Below are positions 15,220 to 23,774 of a stretch of DNA of 48,171 nucleotides, piece by piece (position 1 is the stretch's first letter; each line of letters begins with the position of its first letter). Below the pieces are notes generated by a model. It was given only the letters and a program-made list of their open reading frames with translations. It made no database searches and was not told the DNA's origin. The position numbers and the translations under genes were made by a program. The DNA comes from JBMNOU01 sp050943215 (GTDB lineage Bacteria; Bacillota; Clostridia; Christensenellales; SZUA-584): the NCBI GenBank assembly GCA_050943215.1, contig JBMNOU010000007.1, positions 1 to 48,171 of the forward strand, given 5' to 3'.

Positions 15220-15621
15220 CTACTCAAGCCGTTGCTGACTGAGTAATACTTTCAGCTTTTTGTTCTCAATCCTCAAGTGTTCCAACTCGACAAGCTGATT
15301 AATAAGCATTTTCTTTTCCTCCTTTAATTTTTGGATTTCCCGCCTGAGCTCATGCTCACGGTCACGAGCCGCAATATCGGATGCGGTTATTTCCTTCGCC
15401 TGTGCCTTTTTTACAGCCCGTAAGCTCTTAATACGCTCTCGCAAGGCAGGATTGTTGTAGAGCGTAGTTGTCGAGATGCCAGAAAGCTCGGAAACCGTCT
15501 TAAAATTGATTTTCTTGGTCTTAGAGCGTTTCAAGTCATCGATGGCTTGGTTCACCTTTGCTTCGGTGTCGCTTTTCAGGGTGGCAGCATGTCGCAGCAG
15601 TCCATTTACGTTTTTACCCAT
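15220..15621 (-). CDS. tnpC: TnpC-like accessory protein (DUF6262-type)
   Basis: About 133 residues from ATG at 15621, which overlaps the end of the upstream recombinase gene and follows GGAGGG. Tn554 TnpC is about 125 residues. An N-terminal helix-turn-helix-like part (INFKTVSELSGISTTTLYNN) is followed by a long coiled coil (EHELRREIQKLKEEKKMLIN, LEHLRIENKKLKVLLSQQ). In Tn554, TnpC influences orientation and efficiency of transposition and is not a recombinase. It ends in TAG. Confidence 0.82.
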   Translation of the reverse strand: MGKNVNGLLRHAATLKSDTEAKVNQAIDDLKRSKTKKINFKTVSELSGISTTTLYNNPALRERIKSLRAVKKAQAKEITASDIAARDREHELRREIQKLKEEKKMLINQLVELEHLRIENKKLKVLLSQQRLE

Positions 15622-17137
15622 TTGCCTGACCCTCCAATTCTGCAACCATCGGTTGCAGATGCTGATAGCGCGAATGCTGAATCTGCCACTGCCGCTCATA
15701 CCCCAACCGCTTTGTCCGCTCCATTTCCCGCTCCATCAGCTCCAATTCCTTTTTCAGAACAGGCAGAAAGCTGATTTCTGTGATAAAGTTAGGACAATTG
15801 TAGAAAAAGCATCCGTCCCCGTTGGAACAGTTACCGCGTCGATAATCGTAGAGGCATACGCCGCCGGGCAAAGGGTTGAAACTGAGCGATTCGGATAATT
15901 CCATGATAACCGCGTCAATGTCCGCTTCGGCCTTGCCCCGAAACAGAGCCTCTGCTTTGGACTTGATTTCATCCGCGCGAATTCCGGCGATTTTTGCTTC
16001 GGGTGACAAAATCATCTGAGAATAAATCTCCTTCACCTCTTTTTCCTGTAAAGTCAGGTAGTGGCATGTCATTTCAACTGACACATGAGCAAATTGTTTC
16101 ATCACATACGAAATCGGGATTTTCCGCATTACAAGCTGCTTTATGAATGTCGCCCTGAATTGATGTGATTTTAGTGGATATAGTTCCCCATCAGCGCCGC
16201 GAATGTCACATCTGCGGATGAAAGTCCTGAGCCGATTTTTGCTCCAGTTTAAGGTGATCGGCACATTGATTCCTTGGTTACGTACTAAAAACAGTTCTGC
16301 AAGACCGCTTTCAGCCCTCAGCGCCGCTGTATGCCGCTCTAATTCTTTAATTACGCCGATGACCAAATCGTTGGCGAAAACCCGGTGGATAATCGGTTCA
16401 CCCTTCACCGTCTTTGACAGCGACACCTCAAAATATGCGGGGCTGTTTTTTGGCTGATGGAGACATCCGCTTTTGATTGACAGCACCTCACTGATTCTAA
16501 GCCCGGTTTGGCTTTGAATGATAATTCCGCATCTTGTCAAGATATCGCCGGTATTGTATGCTTTGTAGCCAACGACGCAACGCATAATTTCATCAAAAAT
16601 ATCGTCTGGGATGGGTTTTACATTTTTGTCGGTGTTTTCATCCTTGCCGGAACCCCATATTTCTCTGGCGGTCGCTCCGGTCAGAACATCTTCGGAAGGC
16701 ACAAGCCAGCCCTTGATTTGACCGACACGAATGATTTCCTCAATGGCGAAGGACGCCAAATAGGATGTCCGTTTACCAATCCTACACTCTGATTTCAGCC
16801 ACATCGCAAAGGTCAGCAGCGTCTGTGTCGTTATCTTGGCAAGAGAATAAATACCGTTGATTTGGCAGAACCGCAAAAAGTAAACGACGCTGTGCATTGC
16901 GCCGACCGCAGTCTGCGCTTTCACCTGTCCCAACTTGTAGTACATATACTGCTTGACGATAAATTTCAGTTGAGCACTTTTAATTCCATCGAATTTCATC
17001 TTTTTCCGGGATGGCGACTGGCTCTTTTGTGGGATAAGCGGAGATAAGTCCCAAATATCGTCCCGAAACCGGCTGTTGCCAATCATAATGTCTGAGTCCG
17101 CCTTCTGCGGGATACGGTACAAGGCTTCATTGCTCAT
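15614..17137 (-). CDS. Tyrosine recombinase, third member of the trio (TnpB-like)
   Basis: 507 residues from ATG at 17137. The catalytic half shows QTGLRISEVLSI (Arg), HQFRATFIKQL (His and Arg) and FAHVSVEMTCHYL (His and nucleophile Tyr). An extra C-terminal region holds a Cys cluster (CLYDYRRGNCSNGDGCFFYN), probably metal-binding, then a charged helical tail. This extended form is typical of the larger recombinases in Tn554 and RIT elements, which act together with their partners. The stop of the previous gene is one base away and the tnpC-like gene overlaps its end, so the operon is translationally coupled. All catalytic residues are present. Confidence 0.88.
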   Translation of the reverse strand: MSNEALYRIPQKADSDIMIGNSRFRDDIWDLSPLIPQKSQSPSRKKMKFDGIKSAQLKFIVKQYMYYKLGQVKAQTAVGAMHSVVYFLRFCQINGIYSLAKITTQTLLTFAMWLKSECRIGKRTSYLASFAIEEIIRVGQIKGWLVPSEDVLTGATAREIWGSGKDENTDKNVKPIPDDIFDEIMRCVVGYKAYNTGDILTRCGIIIQSQTGLRISEVLSIKSGCLHQPKNSPAYFEVSLSKTVKGEPIIHRVFANDLVIGVIKELERHTAALRAESGLAELFLVRNQGINVPITLNWSKNRLRTFIRRCDIRGADGELYPLKSHQFRATFIKQLVMRKIPISYVMKQFAHVSVEMTCHYLTLQEKEVKEIYSQMILSPEAKIAGIRADEIKSKAEALFRGKAEADIDAVIMELSESLSFNPLPGGVCLYDYRRGNCSNGDGCFFYNCPNFITEISFLPVLKKELELMEREMERTKRLGYERQWQIQHSRYQHLQPMVAELEGQANG

Positions 17138-17138
17138 T

Positions 17139-18569
17139 TTACAGTTCCTCCAATCGGCGAATGATTTCTTTTAAAGCCAAGGTGGTCGGGATGATGTGTG
17201 CGGCGTAGTGCGCTCCAAAAATATTGGAATCCAACATCTCCTGAAGCTCTGCCAAATGCCGTTTGTGAATTTCCAGATCCTCCAGCGTTGTGATATACCG
17301 GCTGCACAGATAGCACTTTTGGCGGCTCAGAAAATGTCCGCATGGTTTACCATCCTTCATTGGGAGGGTGCAATAGCCGTCACTCAGCCGGGCTTTGCCC
17401 GTACAGTTCCCCTGAAACCATTGTAGTTCCGATTGGTCTGGTATCTCCGCATTGCTGACTTGCTGAATATTGCCCAAAACACCGATTTTAGAGAACATTT
17501 CTGCGCGGTCGGCATCCTTCACATCCGCGTAATACTTTTTCGTAGTAGCTGGCGAAGCGTGCCCCAGTACCTCCTGAATTACCTTGATGTTCGTGCCTTT
17601 GGACAGCATATCGGTAGCAAGAGTTCTGCGGAACATATGGGATTTGATTCTGAAAATATTCCCGCCGTTGTCACGGATGTCATGTTTTTCACTGAAAGCG
17701 CCGCACCATTTTGTGAAGACCTGCTTTGATACGGTAACAATCGGCTTTTTATGTGTTCCGATTTTTGGTTCATAGATAAACAGGCGGCCTCTTTCTACAT
17801 CTATCGCTCTCTCGCGAATTGGTTCAGTAAGGCCGAGAAGGCGATCAACGGCCTTTTTGCATTCGATGGGTACAGGCATATTGTCCCGGCGTTTACGGTT
17901 CTTGTGATCGAACCAGGAGATGGTGTAGCCGGAAATTGGATGCTCGGATATGCAATCGGTCTGCAGTAGCAGCAGATCGCCGACACGCATCCCGGTACAC
18001 TCCAAAATGATGATGCCATATTTCAAATAAGGATTATCCTCAGTTTTCAATGCCTCATTGACAGCCTGCAGGATTTCATCAGGGATAAAATCGATTTTCA
18101 ATCTGCTGTGAACCTGCCTGTACTCATTCCCGGTAAAGATTTGCCTTTCCGGCACAGCATCCGGCAGGAAAACATGGCACCAATCCACAAGGGCTTTTAA
18201 TGCAGAAAAGCAGCTGCTTTGATAGCAATAAGACAAATTTTTACCTGTCAGCGGGGACAAATAAACTCGCAGAAAAGAGCGGTAGCCGTCCGCAATACCG
18301 TTGCTTAAATCCAGCAGCGAGTCCAACCCGTTTTGGCGACAAAAGGCATTGAAATATTTGAATCGCCATAATGTTTCCCGCAGTCCCTTCGGTACTCTAT
18401 TTCCGGTTCGGTAATTCGTCCAAATATATTCTTTGACCACGGCCTTGATTTCTTCACTCTCAAAGAAGGTAAAGTCAAATTTGTACTCCTGACGATAGTT
18501 TTGAGAATCCCTGTCACTGTCAGTAAGCCGCCACACATCGGAAGATGGAAAGTTATTCACTTTGGTCAC
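17139..18569 (-). CDS. tnpB: Tyrosine recombinase, second member of the trio (TnpB-like)
   Basis: 476 residues, starting within the last 17 bases of the tnpA-like gene. Catalytic motifs are ECTGMRVGDLLLL (Arg), HMFRRTLATDM (His and Arg) and LGHASPATTKKYY (His and Tyr). A C-terminal Cys segment (CGHFLSRQKCYLCSRY) and terminal helices extend beyond the recombinase core, as in Tn554 TnpB (which is longer, about 630 residues). It likely forms part of a heteromeric recombinase with its two neighbours. No missing catalytic residue. Confidence 0.9.
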   Translation of the reverse strand: MTKVNNFPSSDVWRLTDSDRDSQNYRQEYKFDFTFFESEEIKAVVKEYIWTNYRTGNRVPKGLRETLWRFKYFNAFCRQNGLDSLLDLSNGIADGYRSFLRVYLSPLTGKNLSYCYQSSCFSALKALVDWCHVFLPDAVPERQIFTGNEYRQVHSRLKIDFIPDEILQAVNEALKTEDNPYLKYGIIILECTGMRVGDLLLLQTDCISEHPISGYTISWFDHKNRKRRDNMPVPIECKKAVDRLLGLTEPIRERAIDVERGRLFIYEPKIGTHKKPIVTVSKQVFTKWCGAFSEKHDIRDNGGNIFRIKSHMFRRTLATDMLSKGTNIKVIQEVLGHASPATTKKYYADVKDADRAEMFSKIGVLGNIQQVSNAEIPDQSELQWFQGNCTGKARLSDGYCTLPMKDGKPCGHFLSRQKCYLCSRYITTLEDLEIHKRHLAELQEMLDSNIFGAHYAAHIIPTTLALKEIIRRLEEL

Positions 18570-19635
18570 CTCCCGTCATCACGGAGGAAGCCCAGTATCT
18601 GCCTAAACTTTCGGCGATATAGGTGGTGCTGAGGGTCACATATTTCTGCGTTGTGGTAATATGCTTATGCCCGGCCAGTATCCTAACCACGCTGAAATCC
18701 ATGCCGCTCTCCACAAGCCTTGTAACAAATGTGTGGCGGGTATCATGGAACTTGAAATCAATCCCGATTTTCTTTCCGGCTCGCTTGAATACCCCATACA
18801 GTCCACGGTAGGAAATGGGCTTGTTTCGCTGATGAGGATGCTGTGTTGTAAAAATAAAGCTGTGTGCCGCTTTAACGGATGAACGGTGATCCATGATGTA
18901 GCCGTCCAGCTCTGCCAACAGCTCCGTAGGGATATAGATGTCCCGATACCGCCCCTTGGACTTCACATGATGGAGTACGCTGATTTGGCTTGAAAAGTCC
19001 GGCACGGGAATGTCCTCAATTTTTAAGGCTAACGCTTCGCTGATTCTTGCTCCGCTTTGGATCAGGAACTTGAAAATCAGCCTGTCCCGTACAGTCGGCA
19101 ATACTTCATACATCTTCTGAATCTCGGGTGTAGTGAACAGGTGGACGTGATAATCGCTTGCCTTGATTTTGAAAATAGATTGTTTGGTATAGTTGCTCTT
19201 CCGGGTGTGATAGAGCAGACCGCGAAAAATGCTGTTCGGGCTGTTCACGTCCCTGGTTATAACCGGGTTGGCGATGCCGTTCATCGCCGACTGATAGCAG
19301 TAGAACCCGTATATCGTCCCAATCATCCGATTGATGGTAGCAGGGGTGCGCTTGCTTTCCACGTTCAGTGATACCATGCGCTCGTCCGGCAAACGCAGGT
19401 ATTCCACATACTCCCGAATCATGGTTACGTCAATTCGCTCATACTCCCAGTTGCGTTGTTCCAGAAACTCAAAGAAAATCTTCAAGTCCCTGGCGTAGGC
19501 TTTAATCGTGTTCTTTGCCCGCCCTCGAAGCGCCTGGTATTCCAGATACTCGTTGACAGGCTGAACCAATCTCATGTGCTGATCCAAGAGGACGAAGCTT
19601 GATCCCATCCCTTTGGATACCCTGTGTAGTTCCAT
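18553..19635 (-). CDS. tnpA: Tyrosine recombinase, first member of the trio (TnpA-like)
   Basis: 360 residues from ATG at 19635, directly after AGGAGGATATGT; Tn554 TnpA is about 361. A core-binding domain (EYLEYQALRGRAKNTIKAYA) is followed by the catalytic domain with SGARISEALAL (Arg), HDTRHTFVTRL (His and Arg), AGHKHITTTQKYV (His and nucleophile Tyr). It is the first gene of the four-gene operon. Its upstream region 19636-19842 contains the inverted GTGTAAAGGACG pair that is probably the element end and perhaps also the operon control region. Confidence 0.92.
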   Translation of the reverse strand: MELHRVSKGMGSSFVLLDQHMRLVQPVNEYLEYQALRGRAKNTIKAYARDLKIFFEFLEQRNWEYERIDVTMIREYVEYLRLPDERMVSLNVESKRTPATINRMIGTIYGFYCYQSAMNGIANPVITRDVNSPNSIFRGLLYHTRKSNYTKQSIFKIKASDYHVHLFTTPEIQKMYEVLPTVRDRLIFKFLIQSGARISEALALKIEDIPVPDFSSQISVLHHVKSKGRYRDIYIPTELLAELDGYIMDHRSSVKAAHSFIFTTQHPHQRNKPISYRGLYGVFKRAGKKIGIDFKFHDTRHTFVTRLVESGMDFSVVRILAGHKHITTTQKYVTLSTTYIAESLGRYWASSVMTGGDQSE

Positions 19636-19766
19636 ACATATCCTCCTATACATTGTTGGTATGCCAATACTGACACACATACCAGTATAAAAGGAGAAAG
19701 CAAATAAACAGTGTTACACAGGATAATTGCAGGGACATCTGACCTCTTAAACCATCATTAGGAAAA

Positions 19767-19837
19767 GTGTAAAGGACGATAGAAGCTCATATACAGAGGA
19801 ATTTACCAACTGTATGACTGCTCTACGTCCTTTACAC
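19767..19837. repeat. Right-end inverted repeat of the Tn554/RIT-like element
   Basis: GTGTAAAGGACG (19767-19778) and CGTCCTTTACAC (19826-19837) are perfect 12-bp inverted repeats 47 bp apart. Similarity extends imperfectly inward (TAGA, CATA, ACAG blocks on both arms). The outer arm ends six bases from the stop of the TrbL-like gene. One arm type recurs at the left end (15205). Confidence 0.75.
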
Positions 19838-19842
19838 TACAG

Positions 19843-20682
19843 TTATGAAAATAACATCTCCCGGACAACCTTGTCGGCCATCTTGACGGCTCCCACTAAT
19901 ACCAAAAGGTTAAATATGAGCTCGCCCATATAGCTCCACACCATCGTGACAGGGCTGGCGTCCGACGGTACTGCCGGAGGGCTCGCCGCGAACACGGAGA
20001 ATATGATGCACGCCAGCACGATAATCGCTCCCTCCAAACACACGGCTGCATAGCTTTTCAGAAAGCTCTTACCGATGCTGCTGGATGGCTCGCCCGCAAA
20101 GCTCGAAAGCGGAACGGGCGCAATCGCGGTGTAGAGGTAGAGCTTAAAGAACCTGCCGTATACGCTCATAATCATGATGAACGATAGTACGATGATGAAC
20201 AGGCTGCCCAGTAACGACACCGCCCACGCGGGGATGCTTTGCAGGAATGTCAGGTTCCTTATAGCCGTGTCCATCTCAACGGGAATCGTTACCGCAGTTT
20301 GCGCACTCAGTCCCGCCGCGTTGGTGGCTGTCGTGATAACGCCCTGCACCACGTTGAACAGCGCCATCATCAAGTCGAGCCCGTAGGTCACCACGGCTTT
20401 AGCGAGAACGAAGCGGACGAACAGCTTCAGCGCCTGCTCGGGACGCTTGATCTCCGTAAACGAGCCGCACGTTTTCACAACGCCCACAAGGAAAAACAAC
20501 ACCAGCAGCGCGTAGCCTATGGCCTTGAGCGCACCGTTGATATCCACGATCACGTTCCAGATGCCTCCGCCCTTGAACGTTTCAGGGGACTGGCTGATCA
20601 GCTGCCATATCTCCGCAAGCTTGGCGTTCCATGTGTTAAGGGCGTTGGCAATATTGTCGATAATCCAGTTACCTGAACCCAT
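19843..20682 (-). CDS. TrbL/VirB6-like polytopic conjugation protein
   Basis: About 279 residues; the ATG at 20682 (MGSGNWIID) is spaced nine bases from GGGAG, better than the ATGs at 20688 and 20691. At least five hydrophobic spans are visible (ALLVLFFLVGVV, FVLAKAVVTYGLDLMMALF, LLGSLFIIVLSFIMIMSV, ICLEG-type segment with IIVLACIIFSVFAAS, LIFNLLVLVGAVKMA). VirB6/TrbL proteins form the inner-membrane pore of type IV secretion systems. It is immediately downstream of the MT-A70 gene, and its stop abuts the right end of the Tn554-like element. Confidence 0.88.
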   Translation of the reverse strand: MGSGNWIIDNIANALNTWNAKLAEIWQLISQSPETFKGGGIWNVIVDINGALKAIGYALLVLFFLVGVVKTCGSFTEIKRPEQALKLFVRFVLAKAVVTYGLDLMMALFNVVQGVITTATNAAGLSAQTAVTIPVEMDTAIRNLTFLQSIPAWAVSLLGSLFIIVLSFIMIMSVYGRFFKLYLYTAIAPVPLSSFAGEPSSSIGKSFLKSYAAVCLEGAIIVLACIIFSVFAASPPAVPSDASPVTMVWSYMGELIFNLLVLVGAVKMADKVVREMLFS

Positions 20683-20687
20683 ATACA

Positions 20688-21269
20688 TCATCTCCCTTCA
20701 TACAGTTGAATATCGCTTTGCACTTCATTGCCCCAGGCGTACCAGCCCGGACATTTCTGTCGCGCGAAAAGCTCGATGCGGGGAACATCGCCCATCAGCT
20801 CCACAATGCGCTGCCGTGTGGCATCCGGCTTTTTGCTATGCTGCTCCACCGGAGTGTCAATGACCTGATGCACACGCCTCGATTGCCGTTTCGGGTGGCC
20901 TTTGGTCGCCAGCAGACAGATTTCCGCATTCGCCCGCGTCCAGTAGCCCAGCCCCCAAAACCAGCCCGCCGACTTTTTATTGCGCTTTACCCATACGAAA
21001 GCAACGGTCTTATAGCAGAAGCCCCATGCCCGCATTACACGAAAGGCGTCGGGCAGCTTGGGAAAGGTCACCCAAAGGAAAAGCGCGCTGTCCGGAGCGG
21101 CAAGCTCAGCCACGGGCAGCGCGCATATATCATCCAGGCTCATAGTCGGGTAATACCTGTCAGGACTCCGCCCCTTACCCTTATTGCTCCAGGCCAGAAA
21201 TCTCCACGGCGGATCGGCGTAGACAATGCCATATAATCCATTCGTTGTTTTTCCACCCGCTATCGGCAT
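20688..21269 (-). CDS. MT-A70 family adenine methyltransferase
   Basis: 193 residues. The catalytic motif DPPW is at 19-22 (GIVYADPPWRFLAWS), with the SAM-side helix around YPTMSLDDI and the conserved SALFLWVTFPKLPDAF and AEICLLATKGHPKR blocks. MT-A70 enzymes methylate adenine N6 in DNA or RNA; phage and ICE members usually modify DNA. It overlaps the upstream small gene by ten bases and lies directly before the TrbL-like gene, so it is expressed with the channel genes. No restriction enzyme is near, so it looks like an orphan methylase protecting the element or marking it. Confidence 0.92.
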   Translation of the reverse strand: MPIAGGKTTNGLYGIVYADPPWRFLAWSNKGKGRSPDRYYPTMSLDDICALPVAELAAPDSALFLWVTFPKLPDAFRVMRAWGFCYKTVAFVWVKRNKKSAGWFWGLGYWTRANAEICLLATKGHPKRQSRRVHQVIDTPVEQHSKKPDATRQRIVELMGDVPRIELFARQKCPGWYAWGNEVQSDIQLYEGR

Positions 21270-21484
21270 GGCTCGTCCCTGCGCGGCGTTTTCTCTTTTA
21301 TAACGCCGTACTTGTCATCAACATAGAAGCGCCCGACGAACGGATTGAAAATGGCGGTACAGCGAACACCGCCGAACTCCGCCACATACCGGTTATCGCC
21401 GGTCTTTTCCACGATCGTCGCTTCGCGCAGCTCGCCGTTCAGCGAATGAATATGCATTTCTTCTGTGATTGGAAGGTTAAACAT
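21260..21484 (-). CDS. Small conserved ICE protein
   Basis: 74 residues from ATG at 21484 after GAGGTTGACGAT. The sequence is beta-rich (EATIVEKTGDNRYVAEFGGV, CTAIFNPFVGRFYVDDKYGV) and ends with a charged tail overlapping the MT-A70 start. It is soluble, without a membrane span or Cys cluster. Its fixed place between the VirB2-like gene and MT-A70 argues for a real gene linked to the transfer operon. I do not recognise a function. Confidence 0.78.
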   Translation of the reverse strand: MFNLPITEEMHIHSLNGELREATIVEKTGDNRYVAEFGGVRCTAIFNPFVGRFYVDDKYGVIKEKTPRRDEPCR

Positions 21485-21488
21485 ATCG

Positions 21489-21797
21489 TCAACCTCCTGT
21501 GATGAGATTCAAGATTTCTTTTGCGAACGTAATGATAATGCCACCGGCCAGCGTCAGGAACCCGTTCGCCCTTTGGCTCGGATCGTGGCTTTTGAGCGAT
21601 AAACCTACCTGCACGATACCGAACGCCAGCAGGATGATGCCGATTGCACGTATCAGGCCGAATATGAATTCCGACAGGTTGTTGACGACGGCGATTGGAT
21701 CGTCCTCCGCGGCAAAGGCAGTAACAGTGAAAGAGAATACCAACGCGATAGCGCAGAATACGCTGAAAAACAGCCTCATCTTTTTAGACATTTTCAT
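21489..21797 (-). CDS. VirB2-like / Maff2 family small membrane protein
   Basis: 102 residues. The ATG overlaps the VirD4 stop (ATGA). A signal-like N-terminus (LFFSVFCAIALVFSFTVTAF) ends at AFAAED, a likely cleavage site. Two spans follow (FIFGLIRAIGIILLAFGIVQVG and GFLTLAGGIIITFAKEILNL) with a short polar loop (SLKSHDPSQRA). This matches the small prepilin-like VirB2/TrbC-position proteins of Gram-positive ICEs, which form part of the channel or surface structure. Confidence 0.85.
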   Translation of the reverse strand: MKMSKKMRLFFSVFCAIALVFSFTVTAFAAEDDPIAVVNNLSEFIFGLIRAIGIILLAFGIVQVGLSLKSHDPSQRANGFLTLAGGIIITFAKEILNLITGG

Positions 21798-23584
21798 TTT
21801 TGTTTTTCCTCCAGTTCTTTATTGAGTATCTTATTGAGCTCGTCCTCGGACAGCACCTCATAGTCGGCGTAATCGCCGTTCAGCAGGATTTCGTCTATAT
21901 CGAGGGCAAGGGGCGAGAGCCCGTGGACGTATGGCGATGCTCCGCCGTCCGCGGTCATTCTGATGTTTGGGTGATGCAGGAGATCGTACTTGCCATCCTG
22001 TACGGCGCGCTCGCCGCGTATGAACAGCAGGACATAGCGATTGTCGAGCATACGCACCTCATCCGGCGTATACAGCTCCCGCCCGGTGATCTGCCAGTTG
22101 GTCGAGTAGTTTCCGCTGCGGCCTTTGCTCTGTCCGTAGGTATTGGTGTCGATGGTGGCCTTGCCAAGCATCTTGCTGACGTACTCGTACGTTGACTGCT
22201 CGTTGCCGCCAAGATAGACGAATTCGTCGCAGTTGCCGACGATGCTCTCCCATTGCTTCTCGAACAACGCTTTCAGCTGCGCGAGGTTTTGCAGTATGAT
22301 GCTGACGCTGATTTCCCGCGAGCGCATGGTGGAAAGTATCTTGTCAAACTCATCAGGGAGCGCCACGTTCGCAAACTCGTCCATCACGCAGTGGACGTGC
22401 ACAGGCAGCCGCCCGCCGTACATATGGTCGGCAAGGTAATAGAGCTCCTGAAAGAGCTGAGTGTAGAGCATCCCAATAATGAAATTGAGCGATGAATCGT
22501 TGTCGGGGATGAGCGCGAACAGTGCCACCTTCTTTTCGCCCAACGACGGAAAGTCCATCTCATCGTGGCTGACCACGCTTGCAATCTGCGGAAGGTTGAA
22601 TTTCTCCAGCCGCACGCCGAGACTTATTAATATGGATTTCGCTGTCTTACCTGCCGCCAGCTTGAAGATGTTGTACTGCTTAACCGCTAAATTCTCCGGG
22701 TCGCGCATATCCAGCCGCTCGAACAACTCGTCAAGCACGCTGGCGTATTCCTCATCTTCCTCGCGTACGTCGGCCGCGCCGATCATCTCCATCACCATAG
22801 GGAAGTTCTGCTCAAACGGCGGGGCTTCGTGGACAAGGTAGAGGATAAGCGCCTCCATGAGCGCCGTCTCCGCGCGTTCCCAGAAGGGATCGTTGCTTTG
22901 CGCGCCCTTGGGCGTGGTGTTGCGCACGATGTTGCCGACCAGCTTCAGCACGTCCTTGTCGTCCCGGAGATAGGTGAAGGGGTTATACCCGTGAGACCGC
23001 TCCGTATGGATAAGGTCGAGGACGCGCAGTTCATAGCCCTGCCGCTCCAGCAGATATCCGGTGTCCCGCAGGATTTCGCCCTTCGGGTCGAGCACTACAA
23101 ACGATGTGTTACACTGCATGACGTTGGGCTTGGCATAAAAGCGCGTCTTTCCGCTGCCGCTGCCGCCTACCACCATGACGTTGATATTTCGCCGGTGCTT
23201 ACGCCCGTCCAGGCCGATGCGGACGTTCTGCGAGAGTAGGATGTTGTCGGGTTTGTTCCTGTCCGCGTATTTGTGGGAGAGCTGCTTCGGGTCACCCCAC
23301 TTGGCGCTGCCGTGTTCCTCGCCTTTGCGGTAGTTGCGTTTCATGGCGTAATAGATGCCGATGCCCAGTACGTACATCAACAGGGTTATAAGGATAGCCT
23401 TGGGTGAGTCGGCACACCATGATATAGCCGTCGGGTCGTTCATTCCGTTGGTGAAAGCGGTCATAATGCCCGAAAGCCCCTGAGATAAATAAGGGGCGAC
23501 GATCAGCGCCGCCCACACCACGGGGATGAGCCCCAATCCCCAAAGGATGAAGCCCGTTTTTTTGTTTTCAATCGGTCTGTTCAT
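21794..23584 (-). CDS. virD4: VirD4/TraG-type coupling protein
   Basis: 596 residues. Two N-terminal membrane spans (FILWGLGLIPVVWAALIVA at ~12-30 and ILITLLMYVLGIGIYYAM at ~64-81) precede a RecA-like ATPase domain with Walker A GGSGSGKT (140-147) and Walker B VHCVMDEFANV (~377). It recruits the relaxase-DNA complex to the secretion channel. It overlaps its neighbours on both sides by four bases, so the operon is tightly coupled. The C-terminal tail is Glu/Lys-rich. Intact and of normal length. Confidence 0.96.
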   Translation of the reverse strand: MNRPIENKKTGFILWGLGLIPVVWAALIVAPYLSQGLSGIMTAFTNGMNDPTAISWCADSPKAILITLLMYVLGIGIYYAMKRNYRKGEEHGSAKWGDPKQLSHKYADRNKPDNILLSQNVRIGLDGRKHRRNINVMVVGGSGSGKTRFYAKPNVMQCNTSFVVLDPKGEILRDTGYLLERQGYELRVLDLIHTERSHGYNPFTYLRDDKDVLKLVGNIVRNTTPKGAQSNDPFWERAETALMEALILYLVHEAPPFEQNFPMVMEMIGAADVREEDEEYASVLDELFERLDMRDPENLAVKQYNIFKLAAGKTAKSILISLGVRLEKFNLPQIASVVSHDEMDFPSLGEKKVALFALIPDNDSSLNFIIGMLYTQLFQELYYLADHMYGGRLPVHVHCVMDEFANVALPDEFDKILSTMRSREISVSIILQNLAQLKALFEKQWESIVGNCDEFVYLGGNEQSTYEYVSKMLGKATIDTNTYGQSKGRSGNYSTNWQITGRELYTPDEVRMLDNRYVLLFIRGERAVQDGKYDLLHHPNIRMTADGGASPYVHGLSPLALDIDEILLNGDYADYEVLSEDELNKILNKELEEKQK

Positions 23585-23769
23585 CTTGCCATTTCCTTAT
23601 TGCGCTTTTTCTCTTTTCGGGTGGGCGCATCCATTACGTCAAGTAGGGTCTCGTCCACAAAATCGGTGTCACGTCCCTGCGCCACCAGCTCGTTACGGGT
23701 GTCGTTAAGCGAGCCGATAATCAGGCGCTGCTGGTACTCGTCCACCTCGATGACGCGTTTATCCTCCAT
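23581..23769 (-). CDS. Small conserved charged ICE protein
   Basis: About 62 residues from ATG at 23769, spaced six bases from GAGAGGTG; a GTG at 23778 lies too near the ribosome site. Mostly helical and charged (DEYQQRLIIGSLNDTRNELV, APTRKEKKRNKEMAR). Overlaps virD4 by four bases. No recognised domain. Its position directly before virD4 and the tight overlaps support a real gene, perhaps a small partner of VirD4 or the relaxosome. Confidence 0.7.
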   Translation of the reverse strand: MEDKRVIEVDEYQQRLIIGSLNDTRNELVAQGRDTDFVDETLLDVMDAPTRKEKKRNKEMAR

Positions 23770-23774
23770 ATCCG

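Larger units (their letters stand above)
15205..19837 (-). mobile_element. Tn554/RIT-like recombinase element (three tyrosine recombinases plus TnpC)
   Basis: Four overlapping minus-strand genes (18553-19635, 17139-18569, 15614-17137, 15220-15621) form a tnpA-tnpB-tnpB2-tnpC order. GTGTAAAG-A-ACG lies at the left edge (15205-15216), and GTGTAAAGGACG with its reverse complement lies at the right edge (19767-19837), just short of the TrbL-like stop. These shared motifs are the best candidates for recombinase binding ends. The exact ends and any target duplication cannot be fixed from one copy. No resistance cargo is seen inside. Confidence 0.65.
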
